This document shows, in pieces, positions 9,202-18,862 of a stretch of DNA of 55,410 nucleotides. Both the position numbers and the translations under genes were made by a program. The stretch spans positions 1 through 55,410 of the forward strand of contig JAQGOF010000090.1 in NCBI GenBank assembly GCA_028293745.1, given 5' to 3'. Below the pieces are notes generated by a model, which saw only the letters and a program-made list of their open reading frames with translations, searched no databases and was not told the DNA's origin. This DNA is from Gammaproteobacteria bacterium. GTDB taxonomy: Bacteria > Pseudomonadota > Gammaproteobacteria > Steroidobacterales > Steroidobacteraceae. Numbering within the stretch: the stretch's first letter is position 1; each line of letters begins with the position of its first letter.

Positions 9202-10445
9202 ATGTTGACTATCCTCAAACTCGCACTGCTGCAGTCCTGGGAGACCTCCTTCGTGGCGCTGCGTGCTCTGCGACGTAACAAGCTGCGCTCCGGTCTGACG
9301 GCACTGGGTATCATCATTGGGGTGGCTTCAGTCGTGGCGATGGTGGCCATGGGCAATGGAGCGCGAGTGCGCATCCAGAGTCAGGTTGCTTCACTGGGCC
9401 AGAATCTGCTCACGATCTTGGCAGGCGCCAGCCACTCCGGCGGTGTATCAGGGGGGCTGGGCAGCGCCAGTGCGCTCACGCTGGGTGATGCGGAGGCCAT
9501 CCGCCGTGAAGTAGCAGACGTAGTCGCGGTCAGTCCTGAAATCTCCACGTCCGCGCAGGCCATTTCCAATGGCCGCAACTGGTCTACGAGCATTGTTGGC
9601 GAGTCGCCGGATTATCTCGTCATTCGCGAGTGGAAGCTCGCCTCGGGATCGATGTTCACGGAGCGCGATGTGCGCGCCGCGGCCAAGGTCGCTCTGATTG
9701 GTTCCAAGACTGCACATGAGCTGTTCGGTCCTCTCGATCCTGTTGGTCAGGCGGTGCGCATCAAGAACATTCCATTCGCAATCACCGGCGTACTCGCGAG
9801 CAAGGGTGCAGGCATGGGAGGGCAGAACCAGGACGACCGCATAATAGTTCCCTACACCACGGCGATGAAGCGGATCACGGGGGACAGGTACCTGCGTTCA
9901 ATCAACTTACAGGTCGTCAGCTCGGAGCGTATGGACGCCGCGCAGCAACAGGTCACGAGCCTTCTTCGCCAGCGTCATCGTCTGGCGGCGGATCGCGAGG
10001 ACGATTTCAACATTTTCAATCAAAAGGAAATTGCCGATACCGTGAGCGAGGTCACCGGGGTCATCACGCTGCTGCTCGGAGCCATCGCCAGCATCTCGCT
10101 CCTGGTTGGTGGCATCGGCATCATGAACATCATGCTCGTCAGCGTTACCGAACGCACGCGGGAGATAGGTATTCGAATCGCCGTGGGAGCGCAGCCGTCC
10201 GCCATCAAGTTGCAGTTTCTCTCGAATCCATGATTCTCAGCGTGCTGGGAGGGTTCGTCGGAGTAGCTTGTGGCATCGCCATCTCGCGGCTCGTCCAGGT
10301 CTTTGCGGATTTCAAGGCGATCGTTACGCTCGGGTCGGTCGTCCTCGCGTTCGGCGTGAGCTGCGCGATCGGGGTATTTTTTGGCTTTTATCCCGCTCGC
10401 AAGGCAGCGGCCCTGGATCCGATCGAGGCGCTGCGATACGAATGA
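9202..10445 (+). pseudogene. MacB-type permease, frameshifted near its 3' end
   Basis: An FtsX/MacB-type permease of about 414 codons spread over two frames. The first frame (to 10233) has TM1 after LRRNKLRSGLTALGIIIGVAS, the periplasmic domain, and the TM2 region ending in TREIGIRIAVGAQPSAIKLQFL. It then runs into a stop. The second frame, from about 10221, continues the family sequence (ESMILSVLGGFVGVACGIAIS) to the usual C-terminus ARKAAALDPIEALRYE. One missing base around 10219-10224 explains the break. Without repair the last two helices are lost. It could be a true mutation in an already dead locus, or an assembly error. Start ATG at 9202. Confidence 0.8.
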
Positions 10446-10533
10446 GGGGCCTGCCCGATGGGCTGACCCTTATGACCAGGCTGCAGATCGCGGAGCCGAC
10501 GGACGCACCGACTGCATTCATCGCGGAGGGTAC

Positions 10534-11106
10534 ATGCCTGAATCGTCACGAGATCTTGCCAAGGAACGATGCCGTGTGCTCCTGGTTCCCGGCATAGGCA
10601 ATTCGGGGCCGGAGCACTGGCAGAGCCACTGGGAGCGGCAGCACGGTTCCTATCTGCGCGTGCAGCAGAGCGATTGGGAAAATCCTGTCTGCACCGACTG
10701 GATGGAAACCTTGGAAGGTGCGGCTCAGCGCGCCGGACCAGACGTACTCATCGCGGCCCATAGTCTTGGGTGTTTGCTGGTTGCTCACTGGCTGGCTCGG
10801 ACTTCCTGCAGGGTCAAAGGGGCGCTGATGGTGGCCGTCCCGGACCCGAATGGCAGCAACTTTCCGGCCCAGGCTTTAGGTTTTGCGCCCGTCCCCCGGG
10901 GGTATTTTGCCTGCCCAAGTACTGTTGTCGGCAGCATCGACGACCCCTACGGCGGTCCCGAGTTTGCACGCCAGTGTGCCCATGAGTGGGGCAGCCGATT
11001 GGTCAGCATCGGGCCAGCTGGACATATCAACGCAGCTAGCGGTCTCGGGGCGTGGAGTGAAGGTCATCGCTTGCTTGAGGGACTGATGACCGGATCTGTC
11101 GTGTGA
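10534..11106 (+). CDS. RBBP9/YdeN-type serine hydrolase
   Basis: A 190-residue alpha/beta hydrolase of the RBBP9/YdeN family. The nucleophile lies in AAHSLGCLLVAHW, the acid probably in VGSIDDPYGG, and the His in the family motif GPAGHINAASGLG. The N-terminus VLLVPGIGNSGPEHWQSHW is the usual first strand and oxyanion loop. Physiological substrates of these small esterases are mostly unknown. The start is set at 10534 (MPESSRDLAKERCR) because upstream codons in the same frame overlap the permease 3' end and do not resemble the family. It follows the macB remnant by about 90 bp and converges with the BNR gene. Confidence 0.85.
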   Translation: MPESSRDLAKERCRVLLVPGIGNSGPEHWQSHWERQHGSYLRVQQSDWENPVCTDWMETLEGAAQRAGPDVLIAAHSLGCLLVAHWLARTSCRVKGALMVAVPDPNGSNFPAQALGFAPVPRGYFACPSTVVGSIDDPYGGPEFARQCAHEWGSRLVSIGPAGHINAASGLGAWSEGHRLLEGLMTGSVV

Positions 11107-11120
11107 TCCGGAGACAGGGT

Positions 11121-13112
11121 CTATGGTGACGGCTCGCCGTAGAGCACGCCGCGGCCGTCGGTACCGACATATACGCGTCCAAATACGCGCTGGTCGGCGG
11201 AGATGACGCGAAAGCGTCTGCCATATTCGTGTGCAGCGTCGTTGATACGTAACCAACTCGCGCCGGCATCGTCGGACCGCCAGATTGCCTTGAGATCGCC
11301 GCGCGTGCCGATCGCAAAGAGGGTTGGATAGTCGCCATCCGCCTTTGCCTTGCCGAAGGCCAGCGCGGTAACCACCAGATCGCCGCGCCGCTCTGTGAAG
11401 CTATGACCACCGTCAACCGAGTGGTAGAGGCCTCTGCGGCACACCAACCACACATCTTGAGCCCTCCCCGGTGTCGCGAGCAGCGGCCAGGCGTCTTCCG
11501 CTCGCGTTGGTTGCTCTGCGCACGGGTGTGCGGGCAATCCACTGCTGCGAAGGACTGCAAAACTCTGGCCGCCATCGTCGCTGACAGCAATGCGCGATTG
11601 CTCGAAGTCCAAGACATAGAAACGGCGCGCGTCAACGCGATCAGCCACTGGGCGTGCGAAGTCCTGCAGGCCGCGCACGGCGATCCAGCTTCGACCGCGA
11701 TCGCGCGTGAGCGCGGGTACCCTCGTGGTGGCAATGAACGTCAAGCCGTCCGCGGTGACAGTAACCACGGCCTCGATCTCGCGGCGGCGGTTGCCAGGGT
11801 CAGTGCGCTCTGTGAGCGCTGGTAGCTGAAGCGGTGTCCAGCTCCTGCCAAAATCCTGTGACCAGGCTGCCATGGCGAGGTTGCCTCGCACCCGGCCACT
11901 GCGTACCACGATGTTCGGAGCCCGGCCCGCGAAATCGAGAGTGTTGGTGTTGTCGAATACGGGATTGGTAAACATAGTCGGCGGCGAGGCTCGCAGATCT
12001 TCGTGCACGAACCCGCCTATGTCTCCAAAGCCGGAGAGCAGCGCGGGACCCGACGGAGGACTCACCAGCGCCAGAATCGCCGTCTCCTCGATACCTTTGA
12101 CCCAGGGCTGCCAGAGAATCGGCCGCGCACCACTTGCCTGCAGCGGCTGATCGCTCGCATACACTGTCGCGCCCGTCGTGTAGGCGATGTGATTTGAGTT
12201 GAACGGGTCGATGGCAACACCTGCCATCCACCAACCGAATTTGGCATGCGCTTCACCCCAACGCAGGAAGGGTGAGGCACTCGCATCGATCTTACTGAGT
12301 GGCCGCAGACTCAGCCAGTGCTGCCCGGCGTCCGTGCTGCGCCAAAGGGTATCTCGGTCCATCCACCAGTCTACTGTCGCTACCACAAGCGTATTGGGCC
12401 GCTGGACATCGAGCGTCAGGCCCATGAATCCACCGGGCGGCTTGGGCAGCGCGGAAGACGGCGTGATGTCCTGCCAAGAGAGAATTGACGTGTCGAGCTT
12501 GAAGACTGCGCCGTCTGTGACGCCGTTGGGTCCGATCCCGTTGCTGTAAGTCAAATACAGCATTCCATATGCATCGAGCTGTGCGCGCACCGGGAGCAGG
12601 TCGGCGCGTGGCTCCCCCGGCACCATCTGCCAGCTCGCACCCGCGTCAATGGAGCGGAACAAGTGATGTTGCCCGCCATCCGCAACGCCGACGAAAAGAG
12701 TCTTGGTGGGAGTACCGCCGGCTCCGGTCCGTGGGTCAAACACTACGAAGCTGATGCCGGCATGTGTGTGATGAGGATTTGGAGTACCCAGTCCCGCAAC
12801 CGGAAAAGTCGCAACACGAGACCAAGTGCGGCCGCGATCGCCACTGCGTTGCAGGCCGTCGTGGCGAGAGCCGAAATAGACGATGTCTGTATCGTGCGGA
12901 TCGACCGCGAGTCGCTCGCCAAGTCCGCGCCCGTCCTCGTTGCCACCCATCCGGAAGGGTACCGGGAAGAGATTCCAGCTCTCGCCCCGGTTGTCAGATC
13001 GAAGGATGGCCGCAGGACCGGAGCTGTACATTCCGGCGGCGGCGTAGACGACCTCGGCATTACGCGGATCAGGCGCCACACTTTCCACACCGAAATAGTT
13101 GCCCTCGGACAT
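11121..13112 (-). CDS. BNR/sialidase-like beta-propeller protein, 5' end probably broken
   Basis: A 663-residue protein built of repeats with the BNR/Asp-box pattern (S-x-D-x-G-x-x-W, such as RSDNRGESW, RSGDRGRTW, RSIDAGASW, RSTDAGQHW, SVDGGHSF, RSDDAGASW). This is the fold of GH74-type and sialidase-like propellers; no catalytic residue can be assigned. The first ATG in frame is 13112, but codons upstream still look like the family start (RTDIGGLYRYDQ...RWIPLQDGM). Just before that, near 13185, the match moves into another frame (TRTDLYA). No signal peptide is in frame. So the original gene was longer and its 5' end is frameshifted; a shortened cytoplasmic product may or may not be made. Confidence 0.65.
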   Translation of the reverse strand: MSEGNYFGVESVAPDPRNAEVVYAAAGMYSSGPAAILRSDNRGESWNLFPVPFRMGGNEDGRGLGERLAVDPHDTDIVYFGSRHDGLQRSGDRGRTWSRVATFPVAGLGTPNPHHTHAGISFVVFDPRTGAGGTPTKTLFVGVADGGQHHLFRSIDAGASWQMVPGEPRADLLPVRAQLDAYGMLYLTYSNGIGPNGVTDGAVFKLDTSILSWQDITPSSALPKPPGGFMGLTLDVQRPNTLVVATVDWWMDRDTLWRSTDAGQHWLSLRPLSKIDASASPFLRWGEAHAKFGWWMAGVAIDPFNSNHIAYTTGATVYASDQPLQASGARPILWQPWVKGIEETAILALVSPPSGPALLSGFGDIGGFVHEDLRASPPTMFTNPVFDNTNTLDFAGRAPNIVVRSGRVRGNLAMAAWSQDFGRSWTPLQLPALTERTDPGNRRREIEAVVTVTADGLTFIATTRVPALTRDRGRSWIAVRGLQDFARPVADRVDARRFYVLDFEQSRIAVSDDGGQSFAVLRSSGLPAHPCAEQPTRAEDAWPLLATPGRAQDVWLVCRRGLYHSVDGGHSFTERRGDLVVTALAFGKAKADGDYPTLFAIGTRGDLKAIWRSDDAGASWLRINDAAHEYGRRFRVISADQRVFGRVYVGTDGRGVLYGEPSP

Positions 13113-13312
13113 ACCATCCTGCAGCGGAATCCAGCGCTGCTGACTCTGGTCGTAGCGATAGAGTCCACCGATGTCTGTGCGTAGAGATCCGTGCGCGTCA
13201 CGGGCCCGCAGACGCGGATCGCGTGCAAGGTGATCCGCTGATTGTGGTCGCCGGCCCGCTCGAGATTGCTCCCGGAAAGGTTGCGGCTCGTGGCAATCAT
13301 CGAACGCCTACA

Positions 13313-13735
13313 TGAATTCCGGGGCTGCGCTGAGGCAGGCTACGACGGCGTATGGGCCACACTCTCACGACACTTGTTTTTGCCCTTTTGAGCCGGGCCG
13401 TACCCTCAGTGTACGCCGCATCGTCGCATTGGCCCGTCTCGAACTGCAAGGCGGGCGACGCTCGCGCCGACTTGCAGGATGATGCAACAAAGGCGACGAT
13501 CGCTGCAAATTATGCATCGATCTTTGTCTGCGGTCCTATTTCCCGGCTATCGTCGTCGCGTGCTTGGGCCCGCCCGTTTTTGAGGCGAGCGCGGGCACTG
13601 CCGTCGGGAAGACAAAATTTGAACCGTTCGACCAGTTCGACTCAAGTTAACCCCGTTCTAAGTCAGAACTGCCAAGATTCGGACACTGCAGTGTTTACTG
13701 CAAGGCAACTGCTGCCGCCACAAACTCGGGAAACG
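13313..13735. other. Stretch with no recognised gene
   Basis: About 420 bases between the BNR gene and the GNAT gene. An open frame on the plus strand from 13352 begins with a hydrophobic segment (MGHTLTTLVFALLS), but its downstream half is antisense to the GNAT gene and it resembles no family I know. The minus strand shows only short frames with stops. I see no RNA gene, insertion sequence or clear terminator. It may hold the eroded start region of the BNR gene. Confidence 0.4.
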
Positions 13736-14134
13736 TCAGATCAGCTTGATCAGTCCCGCATTGGTCGGCGCAAATCCACACCGGTCGAAGTAAAATCCTC
13801 TGAGGTGACTCTCGAAATCAACATGCAGCCATTCGCATCGTGCCTTCCGAGCTTCCGTTATAGAGATAGCGAGCATCTCTGTTGCGAGCCCTCGGTGCCG
13901 CCAAGCGTCGGCCACCACAGTGTCTAGAATGAATGCATGCAATGCTCCGTCCCACGCAACATTGACAAACCCCACCAGGTCTCCGGCATTCTTTGCGCAT
14001 ACCCATCCGAGGCTGTGACGATTGACTTGCGCCCACCAATCGTCACTGAAGAAACGATGGTGAAAACCCTCAGCGTGTAGCCGGTTCAACGCCTCATTGC
14101 TGAATTTGTCTCGCCAAACGTATGCGATGTCCAT
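13736..14134 (-). CDS. GNAT family N-acetyltransferase
   Basis: A 132-residue acetyltransferase. The acetyl-CoA loop is visible as VVADAWRHRGLATEMLA (V-x-x-x-x-R-x-x-G-L/I-A pattern), preceded by the beta strand of LVGFVNVAWDG and followed by the C-terminal strand pair FESHLRGFYFDRCGF. Substrate unknown. A TATAAT hexamer sits on the minus strand at 14168-14173, about 34 bases before the ATG, and could be its -10 element, although no good -35 is found at the normal spacing. Monocistronic as far as can be seen. Confidence 0.85.
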   Translation of the reverse strand: MDIAYVWRDKFSNEALNRLHAEGFHHRFFSDDWWAQVNRHSLGWVCAKNAGDLVGFVNVAWDGALHAFILDTVVADAWRHRGLATEMLAISITEARKARCEWLHVDFESHLRGFYFDRCGFAPTNAGLIKLI

Positions 14135-14516
14135 GAGCGGAAAGGGGGGGCGTGGTCAAGATTTCTAATTATAGGGCACTGCGCGCCTTCGTGAACCAAG
14201 ACGCGTCGAAGCGCGCTCTTGCCGGACCCCTAATTTGTATCTTTCGAAAGGCAAAGCGCCGCTCGCCTCGACAAACGCGGTTCCTGGCGTGCTTACCATC
14301 AGGCGGTCAGCCGCAACAACTCATCACCGGCGATCTGGCGTAGATAGGCACCCAGGAGGGTGGTGGTCTGCGCATGGGCGATGCGTGTTGCGGAATGTCT
14401 GTCTCAGGCGGAGTCGCTCCACATCGTCACTCTAAACTGGCTGAGAGAGTACAAGGCTGGCTTGGTCTAGTCGCCACCTCATGCGCGGTCCCCTGACAGC
14501 CCCGCAGTCAGTTGAA
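14135..14516. other. Intergenic stretch, possible fragment of a lost gene
   Basis: About 380 bases between GNAT and cutC, both on the minus strand. A short minus frame, about 14299-14407, reads AHAQTTTLLGAYLRQIAGDE and ends in LLRLTA-stop; it looks like a genuine protein C-terminus, but it has no start and I cannot name the family. The minus-strand TATAAT at 14168-14173 is the only promoter-like element noticed. No RNA gene or repeat recognised. Confidence 0.3.
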
Positions 14517-15266
14517 TCACGCTCGTAGAGAATCCAACGACGCAATCATCGCGGCGATTCTCATCGGGTCGGTGGCATTCAGGTGCGCAGGGATGAATCC
14601 AAGAGTCACGCCCCGTTTGGTCGTCTCAGTCGCGGTGTATCCAACCGGAGTACTGCATGAGCTATGCAAGGCCGGGACACGCGTACTGCGGACGAGTGTC
14701 ATGACGTTGTCCGGCGTTAGTCCCGCACCGGCCATGATCTCGATACGGCCTGCTGCCTGTTCGACAAGACTGCGAATCACCGCGCTGCCGCTGACCGCAT
14801 CGGGAGCCCCGCCTGAGGTCAATACGCGAACAAAGCCGAGCTCAATCGCGGTTTCCAGGGCCGCATGGAAATCCGGAGCAAGATCGAACGCACGGTGCAG
14901 CACAGCGGGTAACCCGGCAGCATGTTCGAGCAGCGCACGCAATATCTCCTCATCCAGGCTCCCATCGACCCGGCTGGCACCGATCACTATCCCGGCGAGT
15001 CGCATTGACCGTACGATGTCGATCTCACGGCGCATCAGATCCACATCGCGGACGTCATAACGGAAATCGCCTGCGCGCGGACGGATCAACACAAAGCAGG
15101 GAGTGGCTTTTGTCGCGGCAATCGCCATCAACCCCGCGGAAGGGGTAAGACCTGCCAGATTCAGCGCAGAGCACAGTTCGATGCGATCGACACCCGCGCG
15201 AGCGGCGACGTCCGGCCCCGCGACCGAATCGACGCAGATCTCGAGGCATGGTTTATGCGCCGTCAC
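14517..15266 (-). CDS. cutC: CutC family protein
   Basis: A 249-residue TIM-barrel protein of the CutC family, named for copper homeostasis in E. coli, though a direct copper role is disputed. Family signatures: LEICVDSVAG at the N-terminus, AGVDRIELCSALNLAGLTPS, then FVLIRPRAGDFRY, LHRAFD and VLTSGGAPDA. The GTG at 15266 is chosen as start because it overlaps the stop of the upstream gene in GTGA and immediately precedes the conserved first strand; the longer in-frame extension is antisense-like sequence of the neighbour. In many bacteria cutC sits with sugar-amidase or glycosylasparaginase genes, as here. Confidence 0.88.
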   Translation of the reverse strand: MTAHKPCLEICVDSVAGPDVAARAGVDRIELCSALNLAGLTPSAGLMAIAATKATPCFVLIRPRAGDFRYDVRDVDLMRREIDIVRSMRLAGIVIGASRVDGSLDEEILRALLEHAAGLPAVLHRAFDLAPDFHAALETAIELGFVRVLTSGGAPDAVSGSAVIRSLVEQAAGRIEIMAGAGLTPDNVMTLVRSTRVPALHSSCSTPVGYTATETTKRGVTLGFIPAHLNATDPMRIAAMIASLDSLRA

Positions 15267-16157
15267 TCTTGAAAACTCTTGCTGTAGTGGAGCGCAGTTT
15301 GGTTGGACGCGTCGCAGACAGCATAGGTAAAACCCTTCTGGACAGCCCACGCGCCGATCTCTCCCGATTTGCTGATCGCAAGAAAGCCGACCTGGAAGTC
15401 CTTCTCGCGGTTGGCTGGGCGCTGCATGATCCGGTGAACTGCCTCTTGGCAGGCATCCGTAGGAGAATGTCCTTGTCGCATCAGTTCCACGACCAGAAAG
15501 CTTCCGGCATTGCGTATGACCTCCTCACCGACCCCGGTTGATGTTGCAGCACCGATGTTGTTATCCACGTAGAGGCCTGCACCAATGATAGGGCTGTCGC
15601 CGACGCGGCCGCGCATCTTCCACGCCATACCGCTTGTGGTGCAGGCGCCCGCCAGATTGCCACGTTGATCAATTGCCAGCATGCCAATGGTGTCGTGATT
15701 GCCGGGCCCTCCCGGGGTGTGGCTGACGGTCGGGGACTGCTGGCCGTAATCCTTGTTCTCACGATTCGGGACGGGCTTGTAATCCGATTTTTGGCGCCAT
15801 TGCTGCCAGGCCTGGCCGGACTCCGCCGTGAGAAGCTTCTCGCGCTCAAATCCCTGCTCAACCGCAAACTGCGTAGCCCCTTCGCCGACCAACAGCACGT
15901 GCGGGGTCTTCTCCATGACACGTCGTGCTACCGAGATCGGATGAGCGATGTACTCCATTGCCGCTACCGCGCCACAATTCCCAATTTCGTCCATGATGCT
16001 GGCGTCCAGCGTGACGTGCCCATCGCGATCGGGATAGCCTGCACGACCGACCGAGTGATTTTTAAGGCGCAACGCCCGCGGAGCCGGTGCTATTGCTGCG
16101 CGCAAGTACCGGCGTGCTCAAGCCAAGCGCGCCCAGAACGAACCGTCGAGTCACCAT
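15263..16157 (-). pseudogene. N4-(beta-N-acetylglucosaminyl)-L-asparaginase, broken at the 5' end
   Basis: An Ntn-hydrolase that normally splits GlcNAc-Asn and self-cleaves before a threonine. The catalytic part is well kept: NHSVGRAGYPDRDGHVTLDA, then HDTIGMLAID with the Thr nucleophile, and TSGMAWKMRGRVGDSPIIGAG. Upstream, an ATG at 16157 starts a Tat-like signal (MVTRRFVLGALGLS...VLARS) that meets TAA after 31 codons, and the enzyme continues in the next frame. The segment of about 40-45 residues that should lie between signal and NHSVG is absent. A deletion has therefore removed the first strand and shifted the frame. The frame after the lesion is open for 280 codons from 16105 but lacks an export signal. 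Confidence 0.8.
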
Positions 16158-16296
16158 GAATTGACCCTGATCGAGTGGATGGAGATGGAGAGACCGGTGG
16201 AGCGGCGATTCTACCCGACGCGCTATCTGGCATGGAACTGCAAGGGCGCGTGTGCGTCAAACACCTTGTCACGGACCTGCTGATAACATCAGTGAT

Positions 16297-16632
16297 ATGG
16301 AAAAGAGTTTTAAAGCGGCGCTTGCGGTATGCGGCTCAATCGGGTTGGTGACGCTCATCGGATGCGCGACCACGGCTCGGACTGCTGAGGAGCAGGCGGC
16401 TGACGCCGACGTTCAGGCCAGGGTGGAGGCTGCGCTCAACTCGGATTCCAGGGTCTATGCACGGCACGTGGACGTGAATGTTGATAGGGGCGTGGTTTAT
16501 CTGGGCGGCTACGTCTGGTCCGACAGCGAGCTGCGTTTTGTCAAAGCGGACGCGGCGGCTGTTCCAGGTGTGCTGGCGGTGGCGAACCAGATAGAGCTGA
16601 TGCGCGGAGGGATGTCAGGCACGAGCAGGTAG
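16297..16632 (+). CDS. BON-domain lipoprotein
   Basis: A 111-residue protein with a signal peptide ending in lipobox LIGC (Cys23), then a single BON domain (residues about 36-105: DVQARVEAALNSDSRVYARHVDVNVDRGVVYLGGYVWSDSE in outline). BON domains of OsmY type bind phospholipid surfaces and are tied to envelope stress. ATG at 16297 is preferred to upstream in-frame codons because it gives a standard lipoprotein signal. Divergent from the asparaginase remnant and convergent with ppk2. Confidence 0.82.
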   Translation: MEKSFKAALAVCGSIGLVTLIGCATTARTAEEQAADADVQARVEAALNSDSRVYARHVDVNVDRGVVYLGGYVWSDSELRFVKADAAAVPGVLAVANQIELMRGGMSGTSR

Positions 16633-16682
16633 CCTCGACTACGGCGCTGGCGAAGTAAGGCAACCGAAGACTCCGGTCTGCC

Positions 16683-17588
16683 CTATCCACTCGATGAGGG
16701 CGCTGGGTTACCGGCATCCTCCTTCACGAGTCGTGCACGAATCTGCTGCAATTCCATCCGGCGTTTAGCGTCAGGCTGGGGGTAAGTCATCCTGAGTCCC
16801 GCAAGCGTGTCCAGGATGATCTGCGAAACGATCAATCTTGCGTTCCGCTTGTCGTCGGCGGGAACGGCGTACCAGGGAGCGTCCTGTGTGCTCGTGGCAC
16901 TCAGGCATTTCTCGTAAGCCTTCATGTATTGATTCCAGAATGCTCGCTCCTCAACATCCGCAATGCTGAACTTCCAGTTCTTCTCAGGCTCATCAATCCG
17001 TTTCAGAAAGCGCTTGCGCTGCTCTTCCGCCGAAATGTGCAGGAAGATTTTGACGATCAGCGTTCCGTTGCGGTGCAGGTGGTCCTCGTGGTCTACGATC
17101 GACCGATATCGGCCCTTCCAGACGGTTCGTGCGTCAAGGACGGACGGCAGCAAGCCCTCGTTTGCGAGAATCTCCGGATGCACGCGAGCGATCAGGACTT
17201 CTTCGTAGTAGGAGCGATTGAAGATACCGATCTGCCCGCGTTCCGGGAGGACGCGGGTTGTACGCCACAGGAAGTCGTGCCTGAGCTCTTCCTCGTTAGG
17301 TTGTTTGAAACTATACACCTTGCATCCTTGCGGATTGACACCGGACATCACGTGCGCGATAGCGCTGTCCTTTCCCGAGGCGTCCATCCCCTGGAAGATC
17401 ACGAGCAGTGCATAGCGGTCGTAGGCGTAGTGGAGCCGCTGCAGAGCAGAAAGTTGGTCAACGTGTTCCTGCAATTGCTTCCTGTAGTGCCGCTTCGACT
17501 TGTACAGGGGCTGCACGAGCGTGGGCCACTTCTTGAGCTTGACCTCCTTGCCCGGTGGCACACGGAAGTCGCTGCATTTGATTTTCAT
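16683..17588 (-). CDS. ppk2: Polyphosphate kinase 2 family (PPK2)
   Basis: A 301-residue PPK2-family kinase, which transfers phosphate between polyphosphate and nucleotides. Walker A is GMDASGKDS (residues 67-75), Walker B lies near [17 protein letters not shown], and the lid contains the Arg-rich [14 protein letters not shown]. The YYEEVL...RVHPE pattern and length suggest the class III (AMP/ADP-using) type, but that subclass call is from memory. Its ATG overlaps the stop of the epoxide-hydrolase-like gene by 4 bp, so the two are probably co-transcribed with that gene first. Confidence 0.92.
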   Translation of the reverse strand: MKIKCSDFRVPPGKEVKLKKWPTLVQPLYKSKRHYRKQLQEHVDQLSALQRLHYAYDRYALLVIFQGMDASGKDSAIAHVMSGVNPQGCKVYSFKQPNEEELRHDFLWRTTRVLPERGQIGIFNRSYYEEVLIARVHPEILANEGLLPSVLDARTVWKGRYRSIVDHEDHLHRNGTLIVKIFLHISAEEQRKRFLKRIDEPEKNWKFSIADVEERAFWNQYMKAYEKCLSATSTQDAPWYAVPADDKRNARLIVSQIILDTLAGLRMTYPQPDAKRRMELQQIRARLVKEDAGNPAPSSSG

Positions 17589-18766
17589 TCTGCCCTCAAT
17601 AGAAACTGCGCAATCAGCGTGCTCACAGCCTCCGGCTGCTCTTGTTGTACCCAGTGGCCTGCGTCATCGACCAGGTAAACACCTCCAAATTGTGTGCAAG
17701 CCTTGGACATCATTGCATCCAGCGCGCCAGGACTCTGATGGGCGCCCCAGTCACTTTTACCCGCGATAAAGCTCGCAGGTACGTCAATCGCGCGGCCCGA
17801 GAACAGCTGCAGTTCTGCGCTGCTGCCTGGATCGGTTATATGACGGTACCACTGCAAACCGCCCTGGAATCCTGTTCGGGCAAACTCAGCGCTATACACT
17901 CGAAGCTCATTCTCTGGTAGCCAGGCGCACGCTGCGATTTCGGCGTCAGTGGGTGCCTCTGCGGCCACGGTCTCGGCCATCCCCTTGTCGAGATCCATGA
18001 TGTAGTACTTGGGCATCTTCGCCAGCTCCTCGGCGCCCCACGATGTGAGCGGGAAGGGTTTGTTCTGTTTCCAGTCAGCGCTCTTGTAGTGGTAGTAAGC
18101 ACGTAGGAATGCGTGAATACCCTGCGGGCAGTTACGCATGTTGCTGTCGGCCGTCCGGGTGGAATAAAACCACTGGTAGTGCATTCTGGGAGGATGCAGA
18201 GCTGCGAGTGAGGCCTGTATGCTGGCCGCGGTCGGGGATGCGATCTCATCGTGTTGAGGCGATGTATTCGTGGTCTTGACCGCTAGCGATGGCGGTCCGG
18301 AAAACGGAGCACTCAGCAACACTACAGAGCGGAATACGTCCGGGCGTACCAATGCACACCACGCGGCAACCGGGGAGCCGTAATCGTGTCCTACAACCGA
18401 CGCGACGGATCGATAACCCAATGCAGAGACCAGACCGAGTGCGTCTCTCGCCAAGTTGAGAAGCCGGAATGAGCCGACATCGCCGTCATAGTTGCCGTCC
18501 CAACCTGTCGTGCGTCCGTAGCCTCGCTGGTCCGGAGCGATCACATGAAAACCCGCGGACGCGAGTGCCGGCATGATCTTTCGCCAGCTGTACGCAAGTT
18601 CCGGGAAGCCATGCAGAAGCAGGACGCACGGTCGATGCGGGGCCTCGAAGCCCGCTTCAAGCACGTGCATTGAGAGACCGTTTCCGTTATCCACAAAGCG
18701 CGAGCGTAGACCAGGCGCTAGAGGCGCCATCTCATACGCAAATGCGGTGCCGCGGCCCAATGTCAC
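17585..18766 (-). CDS. Epoxide hydrolase-like alpha/beta hydrolase
   Basis: A 393-residue alpha/beta hydrolase. Seen: oxyanion motif HGFP (52-55), the nucleophile elbow [12 protein letters not shown] with Asp128 as nucleophile, typical of epoxide hydrolases and haloalkane dehalogenases rather than esterases, and the C-terminal His in [14 protein letters not shown] cap domain occupies roughly residues 190-290. No signal peptide is convincing, so it is probably cytoplasmic. It overlaps ppk2 by 4 bp. About 96 bp separate it from the oxidoreductase upstream on the same strand. Substrate unknown. Confidence 0.85.
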   Translation of the reverse strand: MTLGRGTAFAYEMAPLAPGLRSRFVDNGNGLSMHVLEAGFEAPHRPCVLLLHGFPELAYSWRKIMPALASAGFHVIAPDQRGYGRTTGWDGNYDGDVGSFRLLNLARDALGLVSALGYRSVASVVGHDYGSPVAAWCALVRPDVFRSVVLLSAPFSGPPSLAVKTTNTSPQHDEIASPTAASIQASLAALHPPRMHYQWFYSTRTADSNMRNCPQGIHAFLRAYYHYKSADWKQNKPFPLTSWGAEELAKMPKYYIMDLDKGMAETVAAEAPTDAEIAACAWLPENELRVYSAEFARTGFQGGLQWYRHITDPGSSAELQLFSGRAIDVPASFIAGKSDWGAHQSPGALDAMMSKACTQFGGVYLVDDAGHWVQQEQPEAVSTLIAQFLLRAE

Positions 18767-18862
18767 GATGCTCGTCCTGTTAGGCCTTAATGCGGCTATT
18801 TTGCCTGCGATTGGCTAAATCGGCAGGAATACGCAGCAAGCCGGAGAGCCAATCGGCCGTGG

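Noticed and set aside
13352..13927. Plus-strand open frame with an N-terminal hydrophobic stretch
   Set aside because: Second half is antisense to the GNAT gene and the first half resembles nothing; could be real only if transcribed.
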